Of a stretch of DNA of 64,000 nucleotides, positions 47,389 to 57,930 are shown piece by piece (positions within the stretch are counted from its first letter, which is position 1; every line of letters starts with the position of its first letter). Origin of the DNA: Psychrobacter immobilis (GTDB lineage: Bacteria; Pseudomonadota; Gammaproteobacteria; Pseudomonadales; Moraxellaceae); NCBI GenBank assembly GCA_904846265.1, contig CAJHAA010000001.1:186001-250000 (forward strand). The letters run 5' to 3'. A program made the translations under genes and the position numbers. The notes below the pieces were generated by a model. That model saw nothing but the letters and a program-made list of their open reading frames with translations. It searched no databases and was not told the origin of the DNA.

Positions 47389-47452
47389 AGCCAAAACACG
47401 AAAGGTGCTTATCATTATGATGAGCGCCTTTCGTGTTTTGGCTCTCTTTTTT
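47389..47452. terminator. Very long bidirectional hairpin terminator overlapping a coding end
   Basis: AGCCAAAACACGAAAGG and its complement form a stem of about 20 base pairs (two mismatches) spanning 47389-47443, then CTCTTTTTT. It ends the micro-gene on the plus strand. The right arm, from 47415, also encodes the last residues of the DUF1275 protein on the minus strand. Confidence 0.85.
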
Positions 47453-48110
47453 CTGGCAAGCGATCTGAGGCGTAGTTATATATAAATGCTGCCGTCAAGA
47501 CGATAGCAATGGGTACAAATAGTGCTTCATAGCCAACCTTGGCGAATAAAAATGCTCCAACGGCGCTGCCACCGCAAAAGCAATACCAAATAATGGCTTG
47601 AAACCCTAATGTCGGTTTGCTAATCGATCGACCTGCCAACCAGTTACCAATCGCTGCGCCCATATCTGATGTCAAACCTGTCAAATGGGTGGTACGAATA
47701 ACCGCGCCACTATAAGTCGCTACCATGGCATTCTGTAATCCGCATGCCATTGCCGCAGCCAACTGTCCTAAATAATCATGCTGCTGATACAACCAGTAGC
47801 TGGCCATTAACAGTGCCGCCTCGATATATAGCGCACTACCATAGCGCCTACCTAACTTTAATGATGTCTGCCCAATCACATAACCACTCAGTATCGCACC
47901 TGCCAAAAAAGACAATAGCAGCGCACCGACATACAAGATACTACGCACATCCAAGTAAGCAATAGCCGCTGCAAATAAGCTTACGTTGCCAGTGACGTGA
48001 GAAACCGATAGATTGGTAAACCCCATTAACGCAGCAGTGTTAACACAGCCAGCACTGAATGCCAGTACTGCCCCGCCCCACAATATCCACTTTGGTAATT
48101 TGGTTATCAT
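47415..48110 (-). CDS. DUF1275/YoaK-family membrane protein
   Basis: A 231-residue membrane protein of the DUF1275 family, with about six hydrophobic segments and the family opening GCVNTAALMGFTNLSVSHVTGNVSLFAAAIA. The typical ACGLQNAMVATYSGAVIRTTHLTGLTSDMGAAIG is also present. Function unknown. The last nine or so residues (EPKHERRSS) are encoded by one arm of the long terminator hairpin, so the C-terminus is constrained by it. Confidence 0.87.
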   Translation of the reverse strand: MITKLPKWILWGGAVLAFSAGCVNTAALMGFTNLSVSHVTGNVSLFAAAIAYLDVRSILYVGALLLSFLAGAILSGYVIGQTSLKLGRRYGSALYIEAALLMASYWLYQQHDYLGQLAAAMACGLQNAMVATYSGAVIRTTHLTGLTSDMGAAIGNWLAGRSISKPTLGFQAIIWYCFCGGSAVGAFLFAKVGYEALFVPIAIVLTAAFIYNYASDRLPEKREPKHERRSS

Positions 48111-48155
48111 ATTTGCCGCCTAATGGCTTATCACCAAAAAGCATCTATTATAACC

Positions 48156-48180
48156 AAAAAAGGCAACCGATTGGCTGCCT
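48156..48180 (-). terminator. fabI terminator
   Basis: AGGCA-A-CC/GG-C-TGCCT hairpin with a four-base loop, followed on the minus strand by TTTTT and further T bases. Confidence 0.75.
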
Positions 48181-48220
48181 TCCTGATGTATAAAACCCTA
48201 TAACCGACTATTGAAGAGCA

Positions 48221-49027
48221 TTATTTCGGCTCATCAAGCATCATTAATTGCTCACTGATAGCAACGGTATTAAAACCTGCGTCAACAAACATAATCTCGC
48301 CGGTGATACCAGATGCCCAAGGTGATAGCAAGAAAAGCGCCGCATTACCAACTTCGGTTTGTGTGATATTACGTTGTAGCGGCGCGATTTTTTCGCTGAT
48401 ATCGAGCATTTTACGGAATGATTTGATGCCACTGGCAGCAAGCGTGCGAATAGGACCTGCTGAGATCGCATTGACACGAATGCCTTCACCGCCCATCGAA
48501 GTAGCCAAATAGCGAACACTGGCTTCGAGGCTGGCCTTTGCCATACCCATGACGTTGTAGTTTGGCAATACCGAGATACTACCTTCATACGTCAATGTCA
48601 GCATCGAACCGTGACGCATGGCTAATAAAGCACGAGCTTCTTTGGCTAATGCTACAAAACTATAGCTTGAGATATCATGGGCAATTTGACTGCCTTCACG
48701 GGTCGTCGCCTTAACAAAATCGCCATCAAGCTGATCCATCGGTGCAAAGCCAATCGCATGTACCACACCATCGATTCCATCACCCCAATGGGCAGTGACT
48801 TGCTCAAAGCAGGCAGCGATAGACTCATCAGACGCCACATCACACTCAAGTACCAAATCTGCTTCGAATTTCTCCGCTGCCATATCGACACGCTTTTTGA
48901 TCTTATCATTAGGATAAGTGAGAATTAATGAGGCACCTTCACGGTGCAGTGCCTCAGCGATAGCCCAAGCGATAGACAGTTTGCTCGCAATGCCTGTCAC
49001 GACAAATCGTTGTCCTTGTAGTAGCAT
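48221..49027 (-). CDS. fabI: Enoyl-ACP reductase (NADH) FabI
   Basis: A 268-residue short-chain dehydrogenase catalysing the last reduction of each fatty-acid elongation cycle. The triad Tyr147-Tyr157-Lys164 (LTYEGS...[11 protein letters not shown]) matches E. coli FabI spacing exactly. The N-terminal nucleotide motif is [15 protein letters not shown]. The start is the ATG at 49027, with AAGGA upstream at good spacing; an in-frame TTG at 49051 would add eight residues not usual for the family. Target of triclosan-type inhibitors in other bacteria. Divergent from folE. Confidence 0.96.
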   Translation of the reverse strand: MLLQGQRFVVTGIASKLSIAWAIAEALHREGASLILTYPNDKIKKRVDMAAEKFEADLVLECDVASDESIAACFEQVTAHWGDGIDGVVHAIGFAPMDQLDGDFVKATTREGSQIAHDISSYSFVALAKEARALLAMRHGSMLTLTYEGSISVLPNYNVMGMAKASLEASVRYLATSMGGEGIRVNAISAGPIRTLAASGIKSFRKMLDISEKIAPLQRNITQTEVGNAALFLLSPWASGITGEIMFVDAGFNTVAISEQLMMLDEPK

Positions 49028-49365
49028 AATATTTCCTTTTGGGTCGATCAAAATTATTTAATCATATTAAGTTATTTGGAGTGATTAGATACGATGAATA
49101 TCACAGCGTAAAAAGTACAAATTATAAAATAAGTCATTATACACGAATTAATTTAAGTAAACAGTCGTAAACTGTATTCCCTTATAATGGCGTCTAATAT
49201 TGATTAAACACCCAACTGCTCGCCACAGCAGTATGAAGTTAAGGAGATTTCAAGTATAATCACAGCCCTTCCCAGCTTGCACAATTTTTATAAAAATCCT
49301 TTACAACAGTTATTTGTAACTGTTCGTAATTAGGGATTTAGCGTTAAGCTACACCCACATTTTGG
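49028..49365. other. Divergent spacer between fabI and folE
   Basis: 338 bases with no gene. The only standout elements are a TATAAT (49183-49188) facing folE and a small inverted repeat ACAGT/ACTGT just upstream of it (49161-49175). Confidence 0.5.
49161..49188 (+). promoter_or_regulatory. Candidate folE promoter with an adjacent inverted repeat
   Basis: TATAAT at 49183-49188 lies 177 bases before the gene. An inverted repeat ACAGT-CGTAA-ACTGT is in the -35 zone, where no normal -35 is seen, suggesting regulated use. Confidence 0.3.
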
Positions 49366-49977
49366 ATGGCTGCCAAACTTATGAGTAACACCCCAACAAT
49401 AGCATCAAATTACCAAGAAAGCGTTGAGTCTTATCGTCAACTGATTCTCTCAACTGGCGAGGACTTACAGCGTCCCGGTCTTGAAGAGACGCCGATGCGT
49501 GCTGCAAAAGCTTTTGCACATTTAACCCAAGGTTATCATCAAAGCTTGGATGAAGTCGTCAACGACGCCCTGTTTCCATCGAGCAATCGCGAGCTGGTAT
49601 TGGTACAAAATATTGAATTTTATTCATTGTGCGAACATCATATGCTGCCTTTTCATGGTATCGCTCATGTAGGCTATTTACCCAATGGTCAAGTACTGGG
49701 CTTATCAAAATTTGCCCGTATTGTCGATATGTTCGCCCGTCGCTTGCAAGTTCAAGAAAATTTAAGCGAGCAAGTGGCACAAACTATCATGGATGTCACT
49801 GGCTGTCGCGGCGTAGCAGTAGTGATGGATGCAGCGCATATGTGCATGATGATGCGCGGCGTAAATAAGCAGCACTCTACTACACGCACGATGTCGATGT
49901 TAGGTGAATTTGTCCATGATAACCAAGCGCGTACAGAGTTTTTGAGTGCGATCCCTAGACGTCAGCCTGCATTCTAA
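49366..49977 (+). CDS. folE: GTP cyclohydrolase I
   Basis: A 203-residue enzyme making dihydroneopterin triphosphate, the first step of folate (and pterin) synthesis. Zinc ligands are visible: Cys89 and His92 in [11 protein letters not shown], and the Cys in [22 protein letters not shown]. The N-terminal [10 protein letters not shown] motif and a normal length fit the family. The start is ATG at 49366 or 49381; neither has a clear ribosome binding site and homologues do not decide it. It is followed by a perfect terminator. Confidence 0.95.
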   Translation: MAAKLMSNTPTIASNYQESVESYRQLILSTGEDLQRPGLEETPMRAAKAFAHLTQGYHQSLDEVVNDALFPSSNRELVLVQNIEFYSLCEHHMLPFHGIAHVGYLPNGQVLGLSKFARIVDMFARRLQVQENLSEQVAQTIMDVTGCRGVAVVMDAAHMCMMMRGVNKQHSTTRTMSMLGEFVHDNQARTEFLSAIPRRQPAF

Positions 49978-50000
49978 CGCTTCAAATAACAATAGATAAT

Positions 50001-50030
50001 AAAAAAAGGATACTTAAGTATCCTTTTTTA
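50001..50030 (+). terminator. folE terminator
   Basis: A nearly uninterrupted palindrome AAAAAAGGATACT/AGTATCCTTTTTT with a two-base centre. Confidence 0.85.
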
Positions 50031-50107
50031 ATGCGTACCTTTCAATATAGCTATCATTAATAATTAGCAATCAACCATTAATTGCAATATAACGAGGCAT
50101 AACTAAC

Positions 50108-51313
50108 CTATTTTACGTCATCAATCCAATTGCCATAACCTTCTGCTTCCATCTGCGCCAGTGGAATAAAACGCATTGCCGCTGAATTCATACAGTAGCG
50201 CTTGCCTGTCGGTGCTGGACCATCGTCAAATACATGACCGACGTGTGAGTCTGCATAGCGGCTACGAATTTCGGTACGGCTTCCGAATATCCCTCGGTCT
50301 TCCTTCTCAACGACCATATCCGTGCTCAATGGACGGGTAAAGCTTGGCCAGCCAGTGCCAGATTTGTACTGATCACGAGAGGAATATAGTGGCTCCCCCG
50401 ATATCACATCGACATACAGCCCAGGCGCTTTATTATCCCAGTATTCATTATCAAAAGCGCGTTCGGTGCCGTCTTTTTGAGTGACTTTATATTGAATATC
50501 ACTGAGCGACTGCTTTAGCTCATCCTGTGCAGGCTTCACAAAGGTATCTGGATGGAATCCTGTACTAGCTTTAGTAGCTGACGCATTGTTTGATGTTGCC
50601 TGTACGCTACCTGCCGCCGTAGGTTTAAACTGGCTAAAATCCAGCTCGTAGTCTTTACCATAGACACTTTCGATAAACTGATAGCGACCAGAATTAAAGG
50701 TATAAGCTTTATAGCGGATTGGGTTTTTCTTATAATAATCTTGATGATACTCTTCAGCAGGGTAAAACTTGCTAGCAGCAACAATTTCAATCACAACTGG
50801 TTTGCTATAGACACCAGAGTCTTGCAGTGATTGCTTAGCAGCTTCCGCTATCTGCTTTTCTTGTGCATTATTATAAAAAATAGCGGGACGATACTGGGTT
50901 CCACGATCTACATACTGGCCGTCAGCATCGGTTGGATCGGCGATACGCCATAACGCTTGAACGAGACCATTATAGGTGATTTTCGTCGGGTCATAATATA
51001 CTTGAGCCGCTTCAGTATGCCCTGTGCCGCCTGCTGATACAGTGCTATAAGTTGGATTGGTCGATTGACCGCCGGTATAGCCAGAGACCACTTCTACAAC
51101 GCCAGGTATCTTTTCATAACCCGCTTCCACGCACCAAAAACAACCGCCAGCGACCGTAGCGACTGCGAGATTTGGATCCGTTGGCGCATAAGGATTATCG
51201 ATGGCAGTATTTTTTACAGCGGGCGTATTTTCGGTGGCAGCACAGCCAACGAAAACCATACTGATGGCTGCTACAGCCATCGAAATAGCGCCCGTCTTTA
51301 ATTTATGATTCAT
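50108..51313 (-). CDS. msrAB: Fused methionine sulfoxide reductase MsrA-MsrB lipoprotein
   Basis: A 401-residue fusion that repairs oxidised methionine. An N-terminal signal ends at a lipobox-like FVGC (Cys24). The MsrA domain follows, with the catalytic GCFWC at residues 57-61. The MsrB domain (from about residue 265) has [17 protein letters not shown] and the catalytic Cys374 in RYCMNSAAM. The two CxxC zinc pairs found in many MsrB proteins are absent (positions read VISGEPLY and GTGWPSF). Envelope location (outer leaflet of inner membrane or outer membrane) is inferred from the signal. Confidence 0.92.
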   Translation of the reverse strand: MNHKLKTGAISMAVAAISMVFVGCAATENTPAVKNTAIDNPYAPTDPNLAVATVAGGCFWCVEAGYEKIPGVVEVVSGYTGGQSTNPTYSTVSAGGTGHTEAAQVYYDPTKITYNGLVQALWRIADPTDADGQYVDRGTQYRPAIFYNNAQEKQIAEAAKQSLQDSGVYSKPVVIEIVAASKFYPAEEYHQDYYKKNPIRYKAYTFNSGRYQFIESVYGKDYELDFSQFKPTAAGSVQATSNNASATKASTGFHPDTFVKPAQDELKQSLSDIQYKVTQKDGTERAFDNEYWDNKAPGLYVDVISGEPLYSSRDQYKSGTGWPSFTRPLSTDMVVEKEDRGIFGSRTEIRSRYADSHVGHVFDDGPAPTGKRYCMNSAAMRFIPLAQMEAEGYGNWIDDVK

Positions 51314-51484
51314 CGATACCTCCTAAAAGTAATATAATATAACTCTTTAACCTCACTAAACTATACTTACATTGTTATAAAAATTTAACAGTAATTAGAT
51401 ATTATTTAATATAATTAAACAGTATAATCCTGAATTATACCCAATTTCTTAATAAGATAAGTTTGCTACAAAGTACAATAATTA

Positions 51485-51523
51485 AAAAAAGAGCACATTA
51501 CGGACAGCGTAGTGTGCTCTTTT
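51485..51523 (-). terminator. Terminator of the iron alcohol dehydrogenase gene
   Basis: AAAAGAGCACA/TGTGCTCTTTT stem with an inner ACG/CGT step and T tail on the minus strand. Confidence 0.82.
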
Positions 51524-51571
51524 ATATTACATCAATATATCTTAGGCAGCTTATGTAGCTTAGTTACTCTT

Positions 51572-52876
51572 TTATTTTCCAGCAGTATGCTCATCACTGG
51601 CTTGCTGAATCTTGGTTAAAATAGCCTTGATTTCAGACGCTGATAGATACGTTGGTACGGCATAGGTATCACTGACTTCTTTTGCTGCTGCTTTGGCAAT
51701 TTTATCAAAATCACTGCTTTGCATGCCTTTCACCGTTGGATCTATATTCAAAGTAGCAATCAGTTCGCGTACTTGCGCGATGAGGTGGTCGGCAATCTCA
51801 GCATCACTCTTGCTAGCTTGTCCCGATTTTACCATACCTGTTTTTCTAGCCAACTGTGCCAGTCTTTTTTTACTTCCTTGACGATTGACATCAAGCACAT
51901 ACGGCAGCACGATGGCATTGGCACGACCGTGAGGAATACTATAGTGCGCCCCTAACTGGTGAGCGATAGCATGGACGTAACCAAGACCCGCTTTATTAAA
52001 GGCGATACCGCCGTAATGAGCGGCAATACCCATCTCTTCTCTGGCTTTAAGATTGCCGCCGTCTTTATAAACCAGCGGTAGGTTTTGCATCACAGATTTG
52101 ACCGCAGAAGCCGCATAATAATCGGTCTCTACGCTCGCATTAGCACTCATCCAAGCTTCAAGCGCGTGCGTTAAAACATCGATACCCGTATCCGCTGTGA
52201 TATGAGCCGGCATGCCTTTCATAATAACAGGGTCAATAGCCGCTGCTAATGGCACCATTCTTGGGTCAATAGACAGCGCTTTTTGATGCGTTTTATCGTC
52301 TGATACTACTGCACCAAGGGTTGCTTCTGAACCTGTGCCAGCCGTGGTAGGAATACAATAGAGCGGCATAGAAGGCTTTCTGGCTTTAAGAATGCCGATA
52401 AGTTGTTGCGGCTTGCAGCTATTGCCTTGTGACATCGCAATCATCTTAGCCGCATCAATGACCGAACCACCACCGATGGCAATAATTGAATCGCACTTAG
52501 CATCGATAGATTTGCGCAGTCCTTTTTCGACAACCTTAAAAGTAGGGTCTGGGGTAATGCCGTCATAAACGGTATAGCTGATATTTTTGCTATCTAGATA
52601 ATCAGTCACTTTGGCTGGAATGCCTAGCTTATTAAGCACGGCATCAGTGACGATAAATACATTGGTGCTGCCTTCGTTGATAGCCATATCACATAGCTCT
52701 TCACAAGAGCTCTCACCAACAAATAGCATTGGTCTTCTAATTGGAACAACATAAGCGAACGCTTTTAAGACTTTAGCGCGTGTTTTAGCAACGGCTAAAT
52801 AACCGACATTCTGCAATCCATTGGTATTTACTAACTTGTTATTTACTAATTTAACAATACTATTTTGTTTTTTCAT
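51572..52876 (-). CDS. Iron-containing (group III) alcohol dehydrogenase
   Basis: A 434-residue NAD(P)-dependent oxidoreductase of the iron-dependent ADH family. The nucleotide-binding GGGSVIDAAKMIA and PTTAGTGSEAT motifs are followed by metal-ligand regions DVLTHALEAWMS and the His-rich GLGYVHAIAHQLGAHYSIPHGRANAIVLP. The N-terminal 40 residues extend beyond the core family. Substrate unknown (possibly 1,3-propanediol- or lactaldehyde-like). AAGGA lies about 11 bases before the ATG. It appears to be its own unit. Confidence 0.9.
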   Translation of the reverse strand: MKKQNSIVKLVNNKLVNTNGLQNVGYLAVAKTRAKVLKAFAYVVPIRRPMLFVGESSCEELCDMAINEGSTNVFIVTDAVLNKLGIPAKVTDYLDSKNISYTVYDGITPDPTFKVVEKGLRKSIDAKCDSIIAIGGGSVIDAAKMIAMSQGNSCKPQQLIGILKARKPSMPLYCIPTTAGTGSEATLGAVVSDDKTHQKALSIDPRMVPLAAAIDPVIMKGMPAHITADTGIDVLTHALEAWMSANASVETDYYAASAVKSVMQNLPLVYKDGGNLKAREEMGIAAHYGGIAFNKAGLGYVHAIAHQLGAHYSIPHGRANAIVLPYVLDVNRQGSKKRLAQLARKTGMVKSGQASKSDAEIADHLIAQVRELIATLNIDPTVKGMQSSDFDKIAKAAAKEVSDTYAVPTYLSASEIKAILTKIQQASDEHTAGK

Positions 52877-53098
52877 GAGTAAAAATCCTTTTTAATGATG
52901 GTAATAATAGCGATGACAATCCTTTAAAGCAGCAATTTAAACGGCTCTTTAACTAAAAATTAAACAAATCTAAGCATCCAACTAAAGTGAACGTCTGTTT
53001 AACTTATTGTATCACTGCTATTTTTAGGATATCGCAATTAGTATGAACTGCCATGTTCTGCTTATTTGGCTATATCTGCTTAACTCTTTTTGGCTAAG

Positions 53099-54793
53099 CT
53101 AAATCATACTCGCCTGCAGCAACTGCTGCGCATAGGGATGCTGTGGGCTATTAAAAACATCTTCAGTACGTCCGTACTCAATACATATGCCATCTTTAAG
53201 CACCATAATATGCTGACATAAGGCGCGCACCACTTTTAAGTCATGACTAATAAACACATAACTGATTTGCAATTTTTCCTGAATTTCACGTAGTAAATTA
53301 ACGACGGTCACCTGCGTGGTACTATCAAGCGCGGACGTCGGCTCATCTAATATCAATAGACTCGGCTGCATAATAAGGGCGCGCGCAAGTGCGACACGCT
53401 GACGCTGACCACCTGATAGCTCATGCGGATAACGATGCGCAAACTCAGCTGGCAGATGCACGGTAGTAAGGCTATCCATCACTGCCTGCTGCCGTGCTGC
53501 CTTATCAACGCCTTGTACGAGCAATCCTTCTTCAACGATTTGCATCACTGTCATACGTGGATTGATACTGGCAAATGGGTCTTGAAATACCATTTGAATT
53601 TGCGAGCGAAACTGACGTAGCTCACCCTTGGACAATACTGAAATATCTTGTCCATTGACTATTATTTCGCCACCCACACGCGCTTGATTGCTAAGCAATT
53701 GACTTAATGCAAGCGCTATCGTGGTTTTTCCAGAGCCTGACTCACCTACAATGCCTAACGCCCACCCTTTCTGTAGCGTCATATCAACATTTTTTACTGC
53801 ATCAAACCAGCGCTTAGTACTACCAAACAGACTTTTTTCAATGGGAAACTGTACTTGTAAATTGCTGACTTGCAATACGGTTTGTGGCTGACTTTCATCA
53901 TCATTAGAGAAGTTCAGTGCTTGGCCAAAGTCTTGTTTGATTAGCGAGCGGGTATATTCGGCTTTGGGCTGGTTAAACACCGCTGCGGTTTGCCCCTGCT
54001 CAATCGTTTTACCTTGGTGCATGACGATTACTTCATCACTGTAGCGCCTGACCAGATTGAGGTCATGGCTAATAAGCACCATCGCCATATTATGCTGACG
54101 CTTAAGGTCATCTAATAGAGCGAGAATCTCATGTTGGAGAGTCACATCAAGCGCGGTGGTCGGCTCATCAGCGATTAAAATATCAGGCTGCTGTGCCAAT
54201 GCCATGGCAATCATAACGCGCTGACGCTGACCACCTGATAGCTCATGTGGATAGCGGTTCAGCTTATCAATCGGATTGGTAATATTGACATCATTTAGTA
54301 AATCGATTGTTTGACTTTGCCATTGTTTCTTGGGCACACCAACTAGACGTAGTGATTCAGCAATTTGTTTGGCAACTGTATGTAGTGGATTGAGCGCCGT
54401 CATCGGTTCTTGAAACACCATGCCGCTGCGCTGCCCACGAATAGAGCGCAGCGCAGCGTTACGTGCCTTAGCACTAACACTAACATTGGCATTGGCATTG
54501 GCTATCGGTAGCACAGTCAACCCTGCTGACCCTGCCAGCTTCACCTCACCGCTAACGGTCAAACTGTCTGGCAATAAGCCTAATAGCGCGAGACTTGCAA
54601 TAGATTTGCCAGAGCCTGATTCACCTACGATAGCAAAAGTTTGTCCTTGCCGCAGCTCATAAGAGAGTTTATCGACTAACGTTACGCCGTTATTGGTAAG
54701 AATACTAAGCTTATCGACACTCAATATTAGCTTTTGCTGTGTATTGCTACGGTTGCCGTTTAGGCTGTCAGTGTGCGTATCAGTCATGGTCAT
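53099..54793 (-). CDS. yejF: Oligopeptide ABC transporter ATPase YejF (double ATPase)
   Basis: A 564-residue protein with two ABC ATPase domains in tandem, powering the YejABEF importer. Each half shows Walker A (GESGSGKS and GESGSGKTT), the LSGGQRQRV signature, and Walker B ([24 protein letters not shown]). The start is the ATG at 54793, one base after the yejE stop, with GAGG upstream; an in-frame alternative is at 54787. A further upstream TTG reading would run through the yejE end and is rejected. It is the last gene of the operon. Confidence 0.94.
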   Translation of the reverse strand: MTMTDTHTDSLNGNRSNTQQKLILSVDKLSILTNNGVTLVDKLSYELRQGQTFAIVGESGSGKSIASLALLGLLPDSLTVSGEVKLAGSAGLTVLPIANANANVSVSAKARNAALRSIRGQRSGMVFQEPMTALNPLHTVAKQIAESLRLVGVPKKQWQSQTIDLLNDVNITNPIDKLNRYPHELSGGQRQRVMIAMALAQQPDILIADEPTTALDVTLQHEILALLDDLKRQHNMAMVLISHDLNLVRRYSDEVIVMHQGKTIEQGQTAAVFNQPKAEYTRSLIKQDFGQALNFSNDDESQPQTVLQVSNLQVQFPIEKSLFGSTKRWFDAVKNVDMTLQKGWALGIVGESGSGKTTIALALSQLLSNQARVGGEIIVNGQDISVLSKGELRQFRSQIQMVFQDPFASINPRMTVMQIVEEGLLVQGVDKAARQQAVMDSLTTVHLPAEFAHRYPHELSGGQRQRVALARALIMQPSLLILDEPTSALDSTTQVTVVNLLREIQEKLQISYVFISHDLKVVRALCQHIMVLKDGICIEYGRTEDVFNSPQHPYAQQLLQASMI

Positions 54794-54794
54794 C

Positions 54795-55889
54795 TTAAGA
54801 GCGCCTCGGATCAAACGCATCACGCAGCGCTTCGCCAACGAATATTAGCAGTGATAAGATAAAGGTCAAACTAAAAAACCCAGATAGCGCAAGCCATGGT
54901 GCATCGAGATTATTTTTCCCTTGTACCATCAGCTCGCCGAGAGACGGTGACCCAGGCGGCAAGCCATAACCTAAAAAATCTAGTGCGGTTAAAGCGATAA
55001 TATTAGCGGTCAATATAAATGGCAGCTGTGACAAGCTTGATGCTAAGGCATTGGGCAAAATATGTCTGAGCATGATTTGACTGTCCGATACCCCAAGATT
55101 ACGCGCCGCACGGACATAATCAAAGTTACGCGCGCGCAAAAACTCCGCCCGTACCAAACCGACCAATCCCATCCAACCAAATAATAACATCATTGCAAAT
55201 AGCATAAAGATACTGGGGCTGAATAAACTGACCAAAATAATAATCATAAACAGCTGCGGCATACCGCCCCATACTTCCATGAAGCGCTGCCCTGCCAAAT
55301 CTATCCAACCACCGTAATAACCTTGTATTGCACCGACGATAATACCAATCACTGCCCCAGCAAGTGTTAATGCTAAACCGAACAATAATGACACCCGCAT
55401 GCCATAAAGTATCCGTGCCAACACATCGCGGCCTAAGTCATCAGTACCAAGCCAGTTCTGGCTATTGGGCGCTGCTGGATATGGAATACCCAGCTCAACG
55501 TTTGGTGTCTGATCAGCAAATGGAATGGGCGGCATAATGTAAAAACCCTGCTCATCAATCAGCGCCTGTACCGCAGGGTCTTTATAATTGGCTTCAGTCT
55601 CAAACACCCCACCAAAAGCCGTTTCAGGATAGGCTTTTAGGACAGGAAAGTAATAATCGCCTTGATACTGCACCAGTAGCGGCTTGTCATTGGCAATCAC
55701 ATTGGCTGCCATACAAATGACGAATATCAGCGCAAAAATGAATAATGATACGACGCCAAGACGATTTTGACGAAAGCGATTAAGTCGCGCCTGCCAGATA
55801 GGATTTAGGCGACGTTTTTTTGGCATAGAGACAGGAGATGCAGATGAAGGCGTTGAAGGTAACGGATGATTTGATATTTTATCTGACAT
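54795..55889 (-). CDS. yejE: Oligopeptide ABC transporter permease YejE
   Basis: A 364-residue inner-membrane permease. After a basic N-terminus, a first helix at about residues 48-66 precedes the periplasmic loop. The BPD-type core holds QNWLGTDDLGRDVLARILYGMRVSL and the EAA motif RAARNLGVSDSQIMLRHILPN. Its start overlaps the yejB stop region by one base, typical of coupled translation. Together with YejB it forms the channel for oligopeptides (in E. coli also microcin C). Confidence 0.94.
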   Translation of the reverse strand: MSDKISNHPLPSTPSSASPVSMPKKRRLNPIWQARLNRFRQNRLGVVSLFIFALIFVICMAANVIANDKPLLVQYQGDYYFPVLKAYPETAFGGVFETEANYKDPAVQALIDEQGFYIMPPIPFADQTPNVELGIPYPAAPNSQNWLGTDDLGRDVLARILYGMRVSLLFGLALTLAGAVIGIIVGAIQGYYGGWIDLAGQRFMEVWGGMPQLFMIIILVSLFSPSIFMLFAMMLLFGWMGLVGLVRAEFLRARNFDYVRAARNLGVSDSQIMLRHILPNALASSLSQLPFILTANIIALTALDFLGYGLPPGSPSLGELMVQGKNNLDAPWLALSGFFSLTFILSLLIFVGEALRDAFDPRRS

Positions 55890-56956
55890 TATCGCCCCTC
55901 AAAATCAATACGAGGATCAATTAAGTGATAACTTAAATCACTGATTAACTGTAATAATAGTCCGAGTAAAGTAAAGATAAATAGCGTACCGAATATCACA
56001 GGATAATCGCGCTGTTGAATGGCTTCGAAGCCTAAGAGACCCAAACCATCAAGTTTAAAAATAATCTCGATTAAGAAGTTTCCGGCAAAGAAAATGCCAA
56101 CGATAGCCGCTGGAATACCTGCAATAATAATCAGCATGGCATTACGAAACACATGCCCGTAAAGGACCTGACGCTCACCCAGCCCTTTAGCACGAGCAGT
56201 AAGTACATATTGCTTACCCAGCTCTTCTAAAAAGCTAAACTTGGTCAGATAGGTCAAACCCGCAAAACCGCCAATCGTACTTGCCAGCAGTGGTAGCGCC
56301 AAATGCCAAAAGTAATCTTTGATTTTACCCAGCGCGCTTAATTGATCGAAGTTCTCAGAGGTCAAGCCTTGCAGTGGAAAGATATTCCAGTAGCTACCAC
56401 CTGCAAAAAACACCAGTAATATAACGGCAAATACGAAAACGGGTATTGCATGCCCGATAGCAAGCAGCATAGCAGTGAATTTATCCATCTCCGAGCCATG
56501 ATGCATGGCTTTATAGATACCTAGTGGAATCGCTATCATATAAATCAGCAACGTGCTCCAGAGCCCAAGCGAGATAGAAACGGGTAATTTCTCGATAATC
56601 AAATCCGTTACCGACTGTCCTTTAAAAAAAGACTCGCCAAAATCTAGCTGAGCGTAATTCTTTAACATGAGCCAAAAGCGCTCAGGTGCCGATTTATCAA
56701 AGCCGTATTGGGCATTAATCGCTGCAACCATTTCCTCAGATAAGCCACGCGTACCTTGATAGGTACTGTTATTTCCTGCACTACCCGCGCCAATATTATC
56801 GCCAAGTGCATTGTCTTTTGCACCTTGCTCAATAAGCGCCAGTTGCTGCTCGACAGGACCACCAGGCGCTGCTTGTACAATCACAAAGTTTGCGAGCAAT
56901 ATCAAAAAAAGCGTCGGTAATATCAGCAGTAACCTTTTTAAGATATAAAGACCCAT
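55889..56956 (-). CDS. yejB: Oligopeptide ABC transporter permease YejB
   Basis: A 355-residue permease partner of YejE. The opening YILKRLLLILPTLFLILLANFVIVQAAPGGPVEQ is characteristic of DppB/YejB. A Gly/Asn-rich periplasmic insert of some 25 residues follows, and the EAA loop reads RAKGLGERQVLYGHVFRNAML. It shares a base with yejE and lies 90 bases after gloB. Confidence 0.94.
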   Translation of the reverse strand: MGLYILKRLLLILPTLFLILLANFVIVQAAPGGPVEQQLALIEQGAKDNALGDNIGAGSAGNNSTYQGTRGLSEEMVAAINAQYGFDKSAPERFWLMLKNYAQLDFGESFFKGQSVTDLIIEKLPVSISLGLWSTLLIYMIAIPLGIYKAMHHGSEMDKFTAMLLAIGHAIPVFVFAVILLVFFAGGSYWNIFPLQGLTSENFDQLSALGKIKDYFWHLALPLLASTIGGFAGLTYLTKFSFLEELGKQYVLTARAKGLGERQVLYGHVFRNAMLIIIAGIPAAIVGIFFAGNFLIEIIFKLDGLGLLGFEAIQQRDYPVIFGTLFIFTLLGLLLQLISDLSYHLIDPRIDFEGR

Positions 56957-57046
56957 AACGGTGGCTTCCTAAGATAATAAATATGACGACAGAAAGAATA
57001 CGCAGCTAATAACTATCAAAACGTCAGTCGAAGCGCCCGTTATGGT

Positions 57047-57826
57047 TTAAAAGTTATTTTTAAGCTCACGTAACGCAGCAAATACAGCCAAAGATTTATC
57101 ATCATCGATAGTTGTTTTAGACTTCACCTCTGCTATCACACTCGGCTCTTGCGTCCGTAAAAACACATTGACTGCGCGCTCATGTTCTAAAGAGACTGGC
57201 AACGTCGGAATACCTTGGGCGGTTTTTTCTTCTGCTTGAATCAGTGCTTGCTGCATTGCTTCATTAGTAGGTTCAATAGATAGTCCAAAGCGCAGATTAC
57301 TGGCAGTGTATTCATGTGCAGGATATAGTAGCGTGTCAGCTGGTAAACCATTTAAACGCTTAAAGCTGTTGTGTAATTGCTCAATCGTCCCCGTAAATAC
57401 CCGTCCGCATCCAGCACTAAATAAAGTATCGCCACAAAAGCAATGTTTAAGCCCGTCAATATCCAAAATATAAGCCACGTGGCTATCAGTATGGCCAGAC
57501 ACATCCCATACTTGTGCTGCACAGCCCCACGCACTGACGGTACTGCCATCTTTGATGGTTTGATCTTCATCGACATTATGCTCAGTATGCGCAACCAGAT
57601 GCGTCATCGGATACGACTCTTGCAGTTCTGCGACACCGCCGATATGGTCATGATGATGATGAGTCGTCCAGATAGACGTCAGCTCTAATTTATTTTCTTC
57701 CAAATAACTCATGACAGGCTCAGCTTGACCAGGATCAATAACGATCGCCTGTTTATTATTTTCATTAATCAATGTCCAAATATAATTGTCATTGAACGCT
57801 TTGATTGGGTGAATACGGATAGTCAT
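57047..57826 (-). CDS. gloB: Hydroxyacylglutathione hydrolase (glyoxalase II)
   Basis: A 259-residue metallo-beta-lactamase-fold enzyme completing methylglyoxal detoxification by hydrolysing S-lactoylglutathione. The metal motif THHHHDH (residues 55-61) is followed by SGHTDSHVAYI and CGDTLFSAGCGRVFTGT, and the PAHEYTASNLRF motif completes the set. The C-terminal HAGH-type domain is present. It lies between yejA and yejB in the same orientation with spacers of about 104 and 90 bases, which is unusual for this peptide-import operon. Confidence 0.94.
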   Translation of the reverse strand: MTIRIHPIKAFNDNYIWTLINENNKQAIVIDPGQAEPVMSYLEENKLELTSIWTTHHHHDHIGGVAELQESYPMTHLVAHTEHNVDEDQTIKDGSTVSAWGCAAQVWDVSGHTDSHVAYILDIDGLKHCFCGDTLFSAGCGRVFTGTIEQLHNSFKRLNGLPADTLLYPAHEYTASNLRFGLSIEPTNEAMQQALIQAEEKTAQGIPTLPVSLEHERAVNVFLRTQEPSVIAEVKSKTTIDDDKSLAVFAALRELKNNF

Positions 57827-57930
57827 ATTAAATCCTTACCAGTAGTTATCTTTATTGCTGATGTCTTTTATTGATTTTTTAAACGAAATAAAATTTTAAG
57901 ATGCAGCGTTATTTCATTTATTGTTCTAAA

